The notes below the pieces were generated by a model. That model saw only the letters and a program-made list of their open reading frames with translations. It searched no databases and was not told the origin of the DNA. The position numbers and the translations under genes were made by a program. This document shows positions 8,350 to 17,543 of a DNA stretch of 64,000 nt, piece after piece; positions within the stretch are counted from its first letter, which is position 1; each line of letters begins with the position of its first letter. Source of the DNA: JARLGU01 sp036504535 (GTDB taxonomy: Bacteria; Armatimonadota; Armatimonadia; Armatimonadales; Capsulimonadaceae); contig DASXUY010000053.1 in the NCBI GenBank assembly GCA_036504535.1, positions 32,828-96,827 on the forward strand, in the 5' to 3' direction.

Positions 8350-9621
8350 ATGCCGTCTGCAGAAGCGTCCAACATTCAGAAGCGAGTTCGGAAATCGGGG
8401 GCAGCACCTGCGTGCCAGGTAGTTGCCGACGCGGTGCGCTCGCATGTTCGTTTGGCCAACCTGGCGCCTGGGACGCGCATGCCTAGCCATCGACAGCTGG
8501 CGCTTGAGCACGGCGTGACGCTTGGGACGGTGCAGCAAGCAGTAGCGCGTTTGGTGAGCGAGGGGGTACTTGAAACTCAGGCTAACCGTGGACTGTATGT
8601 TGCGCGTGACCGCCGTCAATCGGAGCAGTCGTCGCCTTTTGATACCCATAGGACTGGCGCTCACAGCCAGGTCGTTGCAGCGCATATCGGGATCATTTCG
8701 CCGCTTGCGACACTTTGGGACGAGACCATGACGCGGCGTATTCAGGACCCGTCCGAGCCGCTTCCGCCTACAATAGGGGCGATGGAGCGCGCGATTGGTG
8801 AATGCGGCGGTTCGACCGCGTTTCGAGATACGGGCGGGCACCCAGAGGATCAGATGGAGTTCACGCGTCAGGCTGTGCGTGATCTTCTCGACCAAGGCAT
8901 CGATGCGCTTGCTCTCGTTATCGTGCCCGACGACGTTATCGTGAATGCGGTGCTGACGCAGGTTGACACGTCGCGAATCCCGGTGGTGCTCGCGGTGAGC
9001 GAACGATGCCGCGTCCCTTTGCCCCGCGTGTGCTACGACGGCCGGATTGCCGCGCTCAAGGCGGCGCAGCACTTGCTCAGCCAGGGGTGCCCGCGGTTAG
9101 TGTTCTTCGCTCCATTCCACGCCGAATGGTCAGCCGACCGATTGGAAGGTGTACGCGATGCCGCTCGGCTCAACGGAAGAAGCGAGGATGCTGTAACGTC
9201 TGTACAGGGCGAAGGGGTCCTCGAATCCGTATACGATCTTGGCGAGCAGCGCGAGTTGGCGAGCGATCTGGCAGTGGGAAGTTTGCCGACATTGATAGGC
9301 AACGACATTCCAGGAATTGTCGCCCACAATGATCACGCTGCCATCGGTTTTATGAAAGCCGCAGAAACTCGCGGTTTTAGAGCTGGATATGACTACCTTA
9401 TCATAGGTTTCGACGACCATTCCGACAGCCGCAATCTTGGCTTGTCGAGTATGCGTCCTCCATTTGGCGACATGGGGCGGGAATGCGCGAAGCTGCTTCT
9501 GGAAGCACTCACGTCCCCCTCCAACGTTCCAAAACAGGTCTCATTGCATTCGCATCTTGTGGTCCGCGAATCGTCGCGCAAGTGCATTAATTCTGGAGGA
9601 AATTCTCATGACATTCACTAG
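8350..9621 (+). CDS. GntR-HTH / LacI-type sensor transcriptional regulator (module 1)
   Basis: A 423-aa hybrid regulator. A GntR-type winged helix at about residues 20-88 shows LAPGTRMPSHRQLALEHGVT and VQQAVARLVSEGVLE. A periplasmic-binding-protein-like sensor follows at about 108-410 (HIGIISPLA, LLDQGIDALALVIVP, PRVCYDGRIAALKAAQHLL, GIVAHNDHAAIGFMKAAE, IIGFDDHSDSRNLGLSSMRP). In this family a small sugar usually binds the sensor and changes DNA binding. The 3' end overlaps the start of the pseudopilin gene by 14 bp, so the two are cotranscribed, and a giant carbohydrate-binding protein follows. It is paralogous to the regulator at 36537 and more distantly to the one at 18575. The ligand is unknown; a plant or microbial oligosaccharide is a guess. 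Confidence 0.88.
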   Translation: MPSAEASNIQKRVRKSGAAPACQVVADAVRSHVRLANLAPGTRMPSHRQLALEHGVTLGTVQQAVARLVSEGVLETQANRGLYVARDRRQSEQSSPFDTHRTGAHSQVVAAHIGIISPLATLWDETMTRRIQDPSEPLPPTIGAMERAIGECGGSTAFRDTGGHPEDQMEFTRQAVRDLLDQGIDALALVIVPDDVIVNAVLTQVDTSRIPVVLAVSERCRVPLPRVCYDGRIAALKAAQHLLSQGCPRLVFFAPFHAEWSADRLEGVRDAARLNGRSEDAVTSVQGEGVLESVYDLGEQRELASDLAVGSLPTLIGNDIPGIVAHNDHAAIGFMKAAETRGFRAGYDYLIIGFDDHSDSRNLGLSSMRPPFGDMGRECAKLLLEALTSPSNVPKQVSLHSHLVVRESSRKCINSGGNSHDIH

Positions 9622-10441
9622 AACGATACCTGCTCGCCGCGTATCCGCGTTCACTTTGATCGAGCTTCTCGTCGTTATAGCTATTATAGCGATTCTCGCT
9701 GCTATACTTTTTCCGGTGTTTGCTACAGCTCGCGAAAAGGCGCGTCAAACCACCTGCGCCAGCAACGAAAAGCAGTGGGGGTTGGCGATGCTGCAGTATG
9801 TGAACGATTACGACGAGTGCTTCCCGCCGTCAATCACCCAGCCCGCGAACCTTGCGTCGTGGCAATATGTCAGTTTCAAGATGATGCTTTATCCCTATGC
9901 AAAGTCGACAAACCTGGCAATGTGCCCTGACAACCCGAATGCGGCTGTGATTGACACGAATGTGCGACCGACAACGCCTGTCATGTATAGCTCGTACGAA
10001 TGCAACGGTAGCCAGCAGGGACTTTCGAATGATCACAGCCGCTTCTGGACGTGGGGGATTTGCTCGTCTCCGGGCTATTCACCGCTTGCAGTGAACGTCA
10101 GCGCCATCGTTGCTCCCGCCGACCTAATTGCAATAGTCGAATCGCTTGGGGGAGACGGACAGGTCTTCGACATTGCGGACGCTGGCGGAACGGGGCCGAA
10201 CTGCTATAGCTGCCGTGTTCCACCTGGGCTAACCCCTACCGTTACGAACAGCTTGCTCTTCGCTGGTCACACGAAAAAGAGCAACTACCTTTTCGCTGAC
10301 GGGCATGTTAAAGCGCTGTCTCCCAATCAGACATTGAACTATTGGAACTCGGACAACACACCTCTCAGCACACACTACAACGCTGGCTCCTATGCCGCCG
10401 CTGTCTCGTGTCTTAACAACGCGTTCGGACTCAATCAGTAG
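9608..10441 (+). CDS. H-X9-DG pseudopilin (module 1)
   Basis: A 277-aa type IV pilin-like/type II pseudopilin. The leader is followed by AFTLIELLVVIAIIAILAAI and the segment TAREKARQTTCASN, then a globular C-terminal region. The C-terminal signature HTKKSNYLFADG fits H-X9-DG (DUF1559-like prepilins). An oddity is Ala rather than Gly before the cleavage-site Phe (A14|F15). The start at 9608 has GGAGGA nine bases upstream and follows within the end of the regulator gene; an in-frame ATG at 9437 would translate through the regulator in another phase. After cleavage by a prepilin peptidase it could join a pilus- or T2SS-like fibre. Its consistent linkage to a regulator and a secreted glycan-active protein suggests a role in secreting or displaying that protein. 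Confidence 0.9.
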   Translation: MTFTRTIPARRVSAFTLIELLVVIAIIAILAAILFPVFATAREKARQTTCASNEKQWGLAMLQYVNDYDECFPPSITQPANLASWQYVSFKMMLYPYAKSTNLAMCPDNPNAAVIDTNVRPTTPVMYSSYECNGSQQGLSNDHSRFWTWGICSSPGYSPLAVNVSAIVAPADLIAIVESLGGDGQVFDIADAGGTGPNCYSCRVPPGLTPTVTNSLLFAGHTKKSNYLFADGHVKALSPNQTLNYWNSDNTPLSTHYNAGSYAAAVSCLNNAFGLNQ

Positions 10442-10554
10442 ACGAAGCGTCGCGTAGGTTGTTAGCCCGCCGCACAATACGCTGCGGGCAGCTACGTGGG
10501 CAAGACACGGTTGCTCGCGCTTTTCACCATTGCGAGCCGAAGATTTCGCCACGC

Positions 10555-10571
10555 ATGTACTTTTTGTACAT
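10555..10571. promoter_or_regulatory. Inverted repeat ATGTAC-N5-GTACAT
   Basis: A perfect inverted repeat lies 27 bp before the start codon of the giant module-1 protein. It resembles the TTGTATACA-type site in front of the module-1 regulator and could be a second operator of that regulator. Function is inferred. Confidence 0.4.
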
Positions 10572-10598
10572 AAATTAACGACGGACTAAACAAGAACT

Positions 10599-13500
10599 AT
10601 GAACCTGAAAAATCCAATAATTACCCTAGTCGCTGCCGTCACGCTGCTGATAGCGACATTTCAACCCGCTGCTGCGGGTGGCCTCTATAATGTGCCGCTC
10701 AAGTCTATACCGCCTGCAGCAGGGAACATCCACGTGGATGGCAGCCTCGATGAGTGGCCGGACGTATCGGCGGTGATTACGCCACTGGACCTTGGGGTTG
10801 AGCGCAGCGATTCGGCTGCGGCGAAGGCGCTACGATTGAGCCCACATGATGCGACGATTCATGCTTGCTATGATGCGGCGGCGCTCTATGTCGCAGTCGA
10901 ACAGCGGGGCGCGCCGCTGGCAGCGAGTGCACCACTTACTCCCGTTGCCCTTGCGGTGCTGACCGACCGTATGGCGCACATCGGTATCGCGATGTCACCT
11001 TCCGGCAAAGCGGTGGTACAGCTGGCGATTGGAGATGCGCGGGCTGCTGTCGCGCCAACCGCCGATGCGGTTGTGAAGCGGGCCAAGGACGGCAAGACGG
11101 TCGTTACCGAGCTGCGCCTCCCTTGGGCGCTACTCTCTGCGTCCGGTAAGCTGCCGGCGGATCGGCGAATCCGAGTTGCAATCGACTGCGTGTGGCCGGA
11201 TCTAACCCCAGCCGCTGTGAGCGAACTGCCGAACACGCTGCTGCACCACACGACGTTTACGTCACTCAGCTTCCTGACAGCTCCAGACCAGCTGAATCCG
11301 GCGGGTGGCTACCTCCCCAATCCATCGCAATGGGGAACGCTGGCGTTTACCAACGCGCCGCTTCCGAACAGTGTTACATCGACTGTCACCCAGACGAAGG
11401 CGTCCGTGCTCAACACTCCCAAACTCGATCCAAAGCCCATCATTGATGGCGACTTGAAGGAGTGGCCAGCGGGTCGCTTCGAACGGGCGGTGTATATGCC
11501 CGCCTATTTCGGGGATCGCTACAGTGGGGATATCGCGACGGGTTGGGATAGCGACAATCTCTACATCGCAGCCCGAATTCGTACAGGTCACGCAATCAGC
11601 AATCCGCAGGCTGAGGCGACAAAGCAGGGCTATTGGGGCGGTGATTGCCTGCAGATTCGGCTAGCCAATGGCTCTCGTGTCGTGAACCTCTGCGCCTGGT
11701 ACGATTCGGCGTCAAACAAGCCTGCTCTTACTGCGGACGGTAAGGACCTTACCAACGACTTTCTGCTAAAGCTAGGTGCGAGTGAGGGTTTCAAGATAGC
11801 CCCAGACCGTAAGAGCTACACTCAGGAGATATCAATCCCGTGGTCGGCGCTTATGGCGAAAGCGCCTGTGGCTGGCGATACGTGGAAAGCGACGTTTCAG
11901 ATCTGGTGGGCGGGACTCAACGCGGAATATTCGGCGATGCTAGACGCTGCCCTGGAAAATAAGGGCGCGCTGGCCTATTCATACACGATGCCGTTTGAGG
12001 GCAATGTGACCGTCGGTGTTTACGATGCAGAGGGGCACCTCCTGCGGTGGCTGACCCGTGCCGCGCACCGACGGGCAGGCAAGGTAACGGAGTACTGGGA
12101 CGGTCTCGACCAGTTCGGCCAGGCGATCCCGGCGGGAGCGTATGTCGTCAAAGCCGTCGCCGCGCCGCCACTTGGCGTCGTGCATAAGCTTACTGTTGGC
12201 AACCCAGGCAAGCCGGCGTGGCCGACAGCGGACGATACCGGCGACTGGATCGGAGACGAATCTACGCCTCAGGGCTGCGCCACGGATGGCAGCTGGGTCT
12301 ATCTGGCGTCGCCGTGCTGCGAAAAAGGTTGGGGCGTGATTGGAGTTGATCAGACCGGGCAACGCCGCTGGGGATACAAGAGCGATTTGTGTCCTCGAAG
12401 CGTCACTCTTGCGGTACACGGCAACTACCTTTACGTCCTTTATTCAGGACCCGAAATTACCGACACGGGCCGATGGTACAAGGGCAACAATGCCCAGGGC
12501 CGTGCAGTTCTCGTCTGCCTCGACAAGCGGACTGGCAAACTGGCATCGTTCAGTGTGGCCAAGCCACAGACGCGCCTTGCGACGTGGCCGTACCGCGAGG
12601 ACGTGCACTTCTTGTGGGACCTGCGCTCAAATATGTCGTACAGCCCTGCGACTTATGCCGGTCAGCCCCGCTACTTCAGCGCTGACATCGGCGAGACCGA
12701 AAACGCTGTAGGGATGACCACGGTTGGTGACCGCATCTACGTGTCGATGTACTACGATGACAAGATCATGGTTCTTGATGCAGCGACTGCGGCGAAAGTG
12801 GACGAGATTCCTGTCAAAAAGCCCGTTGGTCTTTGCGGCTTGGCAAGCGGGAAAATCCTAGCGGTGTCCGGCGGCGCTGTCGTTAGCGTCGACCCGATGA
12901 CGAAGGCGGTAACGCCGTTCATCACAAGCGGTGTCGTAGCGCCAGCATCGGTCACTGGTGATTCTCGGGGTAACGTCTATGTCGCCGATTGGGGCAAATC
13001 GTTCCAGGTGAAGGTGTTCGACGCGACTGGCAAGCCCATTCGAGCCATCGGCAAAGCGGGCGGTCGCGGCTGGGTGGGTGCTTGGGATCCAACTGGAATG
13101 CTGGTCCCGCACGGCATCGCGGTCACAGATGCTGGCAAGCTCTGGGTGGCGGAGGATGACAATAGCCCGTGCCGAGTAAGCGTTTGGGACACCACCAACG
13201 GCTCGCTTGTGCGCGACTATATTGGCCCGACGGCGTACGGCGGCGGTGGTAACTTCTGGATGGATCCCAAGGATCCGACCATGGCCGTCGGTATGAACAC
13301 GGTGTACAAGGTGGACCTTGCTACGGGAACGGCCACTCCTCGCGCGGTCGCTATGCGGCGAATGAGCCTCGATCAGCCGTTTGTCCCGAACGCGGGCGGC
13401 GGTATTCCCGGCGGACGGACGATTGAGCACGATGGAGCGCAGTACCTGATCGTCCCCGGCGGATTTTTCGGCACCGTTGTTCTGAAGCGCGTTGGGGATA

Positions 13501-15755
13501 CGATGACGCCAGTCGCCGCTCTCGGAGCGCTACCGGCGGAGCTTACCGTTGACGGCACGGGCGTCGATGTGTGGGATAGCGACATTGGTCACCATGTGTA
13601 CGCGAACTGCATGCCGCCGTTCTTCAAGGGGCACCAGGGACAGACATACTTCTGGTGCGACCTGAACGGTGACGGGCGCGTGCAGGCTGAAGAGATGCAG
13701 TGGAGCGCTGAAATCCCGGCGATAGCGGGAAAGACAGGCAATTGGCAGAATTTCTGGGGGACAGGCGCGGATCCGAGTGGAAGCATCTATTTTGCGACCT
13801 CCGTTCGAGACACTTTCCGCGTCTACCGGGTTGATGTTGCCAACTGGACCACAGCCGGGGTTCCGCGTTATGATTTCGCTGCGGCGAAGGAGATTATCGT
13901 CAAGGAGAAATCCAACACCCCCAACGGCCTCTATGTGACGTCGGATAACCGGCTCGTGATCACGTACGCCCTTGAATGGAAGCCATTACCGAAGCACACT
14001 TTCGAGTGCTACGACCGCGACGGGAAATTTCAGTGGGGCACAGCAAGCTTTGACCGTGGTGGCGGGGCGTTGGCCGATGACCCATGTGCGACGAATATGG
14101 TCGGTGACTTCAGTATCCCGGGTGTCGGGACTGTTGTTGGCGGCTGGAACTGGCACATGAACTTCAAGCCGTACTTGTTGACATCGGACGGCTTGTACCT
14201 GGGCTCGCTCCTCGACGATACGCTTCTCGGGCCGGCGGCAACGTGGGACGAATCGTACAAGTACTACTACCAATCGCCCGACGGTACGCCGTATATCATC
14301 AACGGGGCGAACGATGCGTGGCATGTTCTGGCGATTACCGGTCTCGACAAGGCTAAGCGATTCGGCGGAACGATGACGTTGACTGCCAGTGACGTGGCGG
14401 CAGCGGCAGAGTCTCGGACGCACGTAACGGCAGTGCCTGTCGTGGCCGCGAAGGCGACGCCGCGTGTGGCATGGGCAGCAACCCCGCCTAAGGTCGATGG
14501 CGACGTAAGCGACTGGAATATGGCGTCAGGGGTTGAAATTCAAGGTAAGTCCAATCGTCGCGCCAAGATAGCGCTGTCGCGTGACGCCGACACGCTCTAC
14601 CTGGCGTATTCGGTGGAAGGGGCGAAGCTTGTCAACAAGGGATCGAACTGGCAGACGCTGTTCATCACTGGCGACTGTGTTGACTTGATGGTCTCCACGA
14701 ACACGTCCGCCAAGACCCACTACACACCGGCAGCGGGAGATGAGCGCTTGCTGCTGAGTGTCTACAACGGCAAGCCGGTGGCTGTGCTCTACCAACCGGT
14801 TTCGGCAGATGCAACGAGCCCCGTGATGCTGGCGAATGCGCGCATTGAGCGGATCGTACAGCTATCGTCAGCGAAGATCGCTACGCATGCCGGGGCGTCG
14901 TCGTATGTGATCGAAGCTGCCATTCCGCTTTCCGATCTCGGCATTGATGCGTCACAGGACGCTGCCGCGAAGGGATGGCGCGGAGATGTTGGGGTGATTT
15001 TCGCTGACGAAACCGGCACGAACCGGGCACAGCGGGTCTACTACTACAACAAGAACACGACGGTCACGGCTGACATGACGACGGAAGCGACTCTCCAGCC
15101 TGGTGAATGGGGGCCCATGGAAGTGGCTCTCGGAGCAAACCTGCTCAAGAATCCCAGCTTCGAAGAGCCGATGGCGAATTCGTGGGACCAGGGCTGGTTC
15201 GCTTACACAGTGCGCAATGGGGCAGTTGCGTCGGTCTCCGACGGCGATGCCTGGTCCGGAACGAAGAAGCTTCTGCTCGCACAGACGGTCCCGGTTACGG
15301 CGGACAAGGCATCGTATGGTCTGGCGGACTACGGCAAGTTCCTGAACGCACTGAACGGCGGAAAGGGTGGAGGCGGCCTTGAGATTCTCCAGAAGGTGCC
15401 CGTGACCGCCGGGAAGCAGTACCGGTTCCGATTCCATGTTCGAACGAAGGACTTTGCCCTGGAACGGAAGGATGCGGGTGAACCTCGCGGCTACATTTCA
15501 ACGGGCGTTGCAATCAACTGGATCGGGGCCACGGATGGGGCACAATCGTGGACAGGCGCGTTTGACACAAAGGAAGACCTAGCGAGTTGGCGGACGGTGG
15601 TTGATGAGCGTCTCGGGTTCATCGGGGTTACGCGTCCCTATGTAGCTCCCGCGGGAGCGACTAGCGCGAACGTGGTCATTCGGATGGCGGTTAACTTCGC
15701 CGACCGCCTGGGAGAAGCGGTGTACGACGACTTTGAGTTGGTTGAAGCGCGGTAG
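10599..15755 (+). CDS. Giant secreted CBM9 / beta-propeller protein (module 1)
   Basis: A 1718-aa exported protein. A signal peptide at about 1-27 ends in PAAAG. Three CBM9-like or DOMON-like carbohydrate-binding domains can be seen: about 45-230 (VDGSLDEWPDVS), about 280-460 (IDGDLKEWPAG, WDSDNLYIAARI) and about 1290-1490 (VDGDVSDWNMAS, DADTLYLAYSV). Between them, about 465-530 is a FlgD-type Ig domain (GVYDAEGHLLRWL, YWDGLDQFGQAIPAGAY), followed by a long region with NHL/beta-propeller character (GNVYVADWGKSFQVKVFD, HGIAVTDAGKLWVAEDDN). The C-terminus (about 1510-1718) is a jelly-roll of CBM4/9 type (NLLKNPSFEEPM). I see no clear glycosidase catalytic motif, so it may bind and present polysaccharide. 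It lies 157 bp behind the module-1 pseudopilin. Confidence 0.8.
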   Translation: MNLKNPIITLVAAVTLLIATFQPAAAGGLYNVPLKSIPPAAGNIHVDGSLDEWPDVSAVITPLDLGVERSDSAAAKALRLSPHDATIHACYDAAALYVAVEQRGAPLAASAPLTPVALAVLTDRMAHIGIAMSPSGKAVVQLAIGDARAAVAPTADAVVKRAKDGKTVVTELRLPWALLSASGKLPADRRIRVAIDCVWPDLTPAAVSELPNTLLHHTTFTSLSFLTAPDQLNPAGGYLPNPSQWGTLAFTNAPLPNSVTSTVTQTKASVLNTPKLDPKPIIDGDLKEWPAGRFERAVYMPAYFGDRYSGDIATGWDSDNLYIAARIRTGHAISNPQAEATKQGYWGGDCLQIRLANGSRVVNLCAWYDSASNKPALTADGKDLTNDFLLKLGASEGFKIAPDRKSYTQEISIPWSALMAKAPVAGDTWKATFQIWWAGLNAEYSAMLDAALENKGALAYSYTMPFEGNVTVGVYDAEGHLLRWLTRAAHRRAGKVTEYWDGLDQFGQAIPAGAYVVKAVAAPPLGVVHKLTVGNPGKPAWPTADDTGDWIGDESTPQGCATDGSWVYLASPCCEKGWGVIGVDQTGQRRWGYKSDLCPRSVTLAVHGNYLYVLYSGPEITDTGRWYKGNNAQGRAVLVCLDKRTGKLASFSVAKPQTRLATWPYREDVHFLWDLRSNMSYSPATYAGQPRYFSADIGETENAVGMTTVGDRIYVSMYYDDKIMVLDAATAAKVDEIPVKKPVGLCGLASGKILAVSGGAVVSVDPMTKAVTPFITSGVVAPASVTGDSRGNVYVADWGKSFQVKVFDATGKPIRAIGKAGGRGWVGAWDPTGMLVPHGIAVTDAGKLWVAEDDNSPCRVSVWDTTNGSLVRDYIGPTAYGGGGNFWMDPKDPTMAVGMNTVYKVDLATGTATPRAVAMRRMSLDQPFVPNAGGGIPGGRTIEHDGAQYLIVPGGFFGTVVLKRVGDTMTPVAALGALPAELTVDGTGVDVWDSDIGHHVYANCMPPFFKGHQGQTYFWCDLNGDGRVQAEEMQWSAEIPAIAGKTGNWQNFWGTGADPSGSIYFATSVRDTFRVYRVDVANWTTAGVPRYDFAAAKEIIVKEKSNTPNGLYVTSDNRLVITYALEWKPLPKHTFECYDRDGKFQWGTASFDRGGGALADDPCATNMVGDFSIPGVGTVVGGWNWHMNFKPYLLTSDGLYLGSLLDDTLLGPAATWDESYKYYYQSPDGTPYIINGANDAWHVLAITGLDKAKRFGGTMTLTASDVAAAAESRTHVTAVPVVAAKATPRVAWAATPPKVDGDVSDWNMASGVEIQGKSNRRAKIALSRDADTLYLAYSVEGAKLVNKGSNWQTLFITGDCVDLMVSTNTSAKTHYTPAAGDERLLLSVYNGKPVAVLYQPVSADATSPVMLANARIERIVQLSSAKIATHAGASSYVIEAAIPLSDLGIDASQDAAAKGWRGDVGVIFADETGTNRAQRVYYYNKNTTVTADMTTEATLQPGEWGPMEVALGANLLKNPSFEEPMANSWDQGWFAYTVRNGAVASVSDGDAWSGTKKLLLAQTVPVTADKASYGLADYGKFLNALNGGKGGGGLEILQKVPVTAGKQYRFRFHVRTKDFALERKDAGEPRGYISTGVAINWIGATDGAQSWTGAFDTKEDLASWRTVVDERLGFIGVTRPYVAPAGATSANVVIRMAVNFADRLGEAVYDDFELVEAR

Positions 15756-15777
15756 CCGAGACCACATTATTGCTCCA

Positions 15778-15814
15778 AAGCGCCCGTCTGCGGATCTATC
15801 GTAGGCGGGCGCTT
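15778..15814. terminator. Hairpin between convergent genes
   Basis: AAGCGCCCG (15778-15786) pairs with CGGGCGCTT (15806-15814). It lies just 3' of the giant module-1 gene and overlaps the last codons of pxpC on the other strand. There is no strong T tract, so it may terminate weakly or only mark the convergent junction. Confidence 0.35.
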
Positions 15815-16782
15815 ACTTCCATGGTCCTCAGCAAGTTCTCCTGACCTGCGATGGCATCGTGGGCATCGGCCAAACCGACACCGAAAAAGCTGACGGTGTC
15901 GCCAGGGGCGAGCTGGGCGGCGTGCGATAGCTCTACCGACGCGACCACTCCGATCACGGGGTAGCCTCCGGCCGTTTGGTGGTCGGCCATAAGAAGCATA
16001 GGCGATCCGCTGGGTGGTACCTGAATGCAGCCCATGACCGCAGCTTCCGAGAGCAGTTCGTGTGTGCCGGCGGCGACGTTTACCGACGGTCCTTCAAGGC
16101 GGTAGCCCATTCGGTCAGAGACGGACGAGATCGTAAACTGCGCTTCGAGGAAGTTGCGCAGGCTGAACGGTGTGAGCAGATCGATTTGGGGACCTTCGAG
16201 GATGGCGAGTGGCAGTGAGAGAGCGTCCAATGTGTAGTGGTCGACGATGTCTGGCGGGGCGCTCCAGCCGACGAGGCGCTGCGGGTTTCGGGCCGGCGAA
16301 TACACGGCGAGAACGTCTCCTTCGGCCACTGCGCGTCCCTGGAAGCCGCCAATCGCGGCGCGGGTGTATGTTGATCGGCTGCCCATCACGGTGGGCACGT
16401 CGATTCCGCCAGCCACGGCAATGTAGGCTCTCGCTCCAACGCGCCGCCGACCGAATGTGAGCGTGTCGCCGGATTTAACTGGTACTGCGCTCCATGTCGG
16501 AATAAGGGCGCCGTTGATAGCTGCAGAGAGATCGGCACCAGCAATTGCGATGACGGTCTCCGTGTGAAAGCTGATTGTTGGGCCCAAGAGGGTGGCTTCC
16601 AGCACCGCTGCGGATTGCGGGTTGCCGGTGAGGATGTTTGCGATGCGTGCCGCAAGCGTGTCCATTGCTCCGCCGACGATCATGCCATCTCGGCGCGCGC
16701 CAGGGCGGCCAAGATCCTGCACAGTTGTTAGCAGGCCCGGTCGGACGATCTCCATAGTTGGACGTAAAGAAGTCAGCGTCAT
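15796..16782 (-). CDS. pxpC: 5-oxoprolinase subunit C (biotin-dependent carboxyltransferase-like)
   Basis: A 328-aa KipA/AHS2-family protein of normal length. It shows PGLLTTVQDLGRPG near the N-terminus, then GAMDTLAARIANILTGNPQS, AVLEATLLGP and GYPVIGVVASVELSHAAQL. With PxpA and PxpB it forms the ATP-dependent 5-oxoprolinase that opens pyroglutamate to glutamate, a housekeeping repair of the cyclised metabolite. The start at 16782 overlaps the pxpA stop in an ATGA junction; a longer frame to 16818 would extend into pxpA. Third gene of pxpB-pxpA-pxpC. Confidence 0.92.
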   Translation of the reverse strand: MTLTSLRPTMEIVRPGLLTTVQDLGRPGARRDGMIVGGAMDTLAARIANILTGNPQSAAVLEATLLGPTISFHTETVIAIAGADLSAAINGALIPTWSAVPVKSGDTLTFGRRRVGARAYIAVAGGIDVPTVMGSRSTYTRAAIGGFQGRAVAEGDVLAVYSPARNPQRLVGWSAPPDIVDHYTLDALSLPLAILEGPQIDLLTPFSLRNFLEAQFTISSVSDRMGYRLEGPSVNVAAGTHELLSEAAVMGCIQVPPSGSPMLLMADHQTAGGYPVIGVVASVELSHAAQLAPGDTVSFFGVGLADAHDAIAGQENLLRTMEVSARLR

Positions 16783-17543
16783 TCGGAGGCTTTTCCTGGC
16801 GGCGCTTCGATGCGCCAACCGTCTTTTAGGAGTGCGTCACGCAGCTTGCGCGCCGTTTCGAACGCGTGCGGCTCGTCGCCATGAACGCAGATGGTATCCG
16901 CCGCAAGGGATACGAGCGCGCCGCCTTGTGCCTCGATAGAGCCCGTCTTTCCCCATGCGGTGATTCGTGATACTGCGGCATCGGGATCGTCGATGACGGC
17001 GCCGGGTCGGCTTCGCGGAACCAGCGCGCCTGTTGGCATGTAGGCGCGATCGGCGAAGATCTCCAACGCCACGTGGATGCCAACGTCATGGGCGCGCCGG
17101 GCGACATTGCCGCCAGAAAGGCAGTACACGACTAGCTTGTGGTCGTAGGCATCGATGGCGCGCAGGACGGCGTCGGCCATTGCTCCGTCCTTTTCGAGCA
17201 TCCAATAGAGCGCACCGTGCGGCTTGACGTGGTGCAGAAATCCCCCATGTCGGGCGCAAAGCGCGGAGATGTCAGCGATCTGAGTCGTCACAAGGGCTGC
17301 GGCTTCCTGCGGTGTGAGTGACATTTCGTGTCGCCCGAAGCCTACTTTGTCGTCGAGCCCCGGATGCGCCCCAATAGCGACGCCGAAGCGGAGGGCTTCG
17401 CGGACGGATGCGTCCATCGTCGCGTGGTCGCCCGCGTGGTATCCACAGGCGATATTGGCTGAGGAGACGAGGCGAAGAATTTGTTCCTCGCCCGGCATAC
17501 CCTCGCCCAGGTCGGCGTTGAGGTCGATGCTGCGTACGCTCAT
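16779..17543 (-). CDS. pxpA: 5-oxoprolinase subunit A (LamB/YcsF family)
   Basis: A 254-aa protein with all the familiar motifs: IDLNADLGEG at the start, NIACGYHAGDH, HPGLDDKVGFGR, HVKPHGALYW, EIFADRAY and CVHGDEPHAF. It supplies the lyase/hydrolase half of the 5-oxoprolinase complex in the cytoplasm. It overlaps pxpB by 4 bp upstream and pxpC by 4 bp downstream, so the three subunits are translationally coupled. Confidence 0.95.
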   Translation of the reverse strand: MSVRSIDLNADLGEGMPGEEQILRLVSSANIACGYHAGDHATMDASVREALRFGVAIGAHPGLDDKVGFGRHEMSLTPQEAAALVTTQIADISALCARHGGFLHHVKPHGALYWMLEKDGAMADAVLRAIDAYDHKLVVYCLSGGNVARRAHDVGIHVALEIFADRAYMPTGALVPRSRPGAVIDDPDAAVSRITAWGKTGSIEAQGGALVSLAADTICVHGDEPHAFETARKLRDALLKDGWRIEAPPGKASE

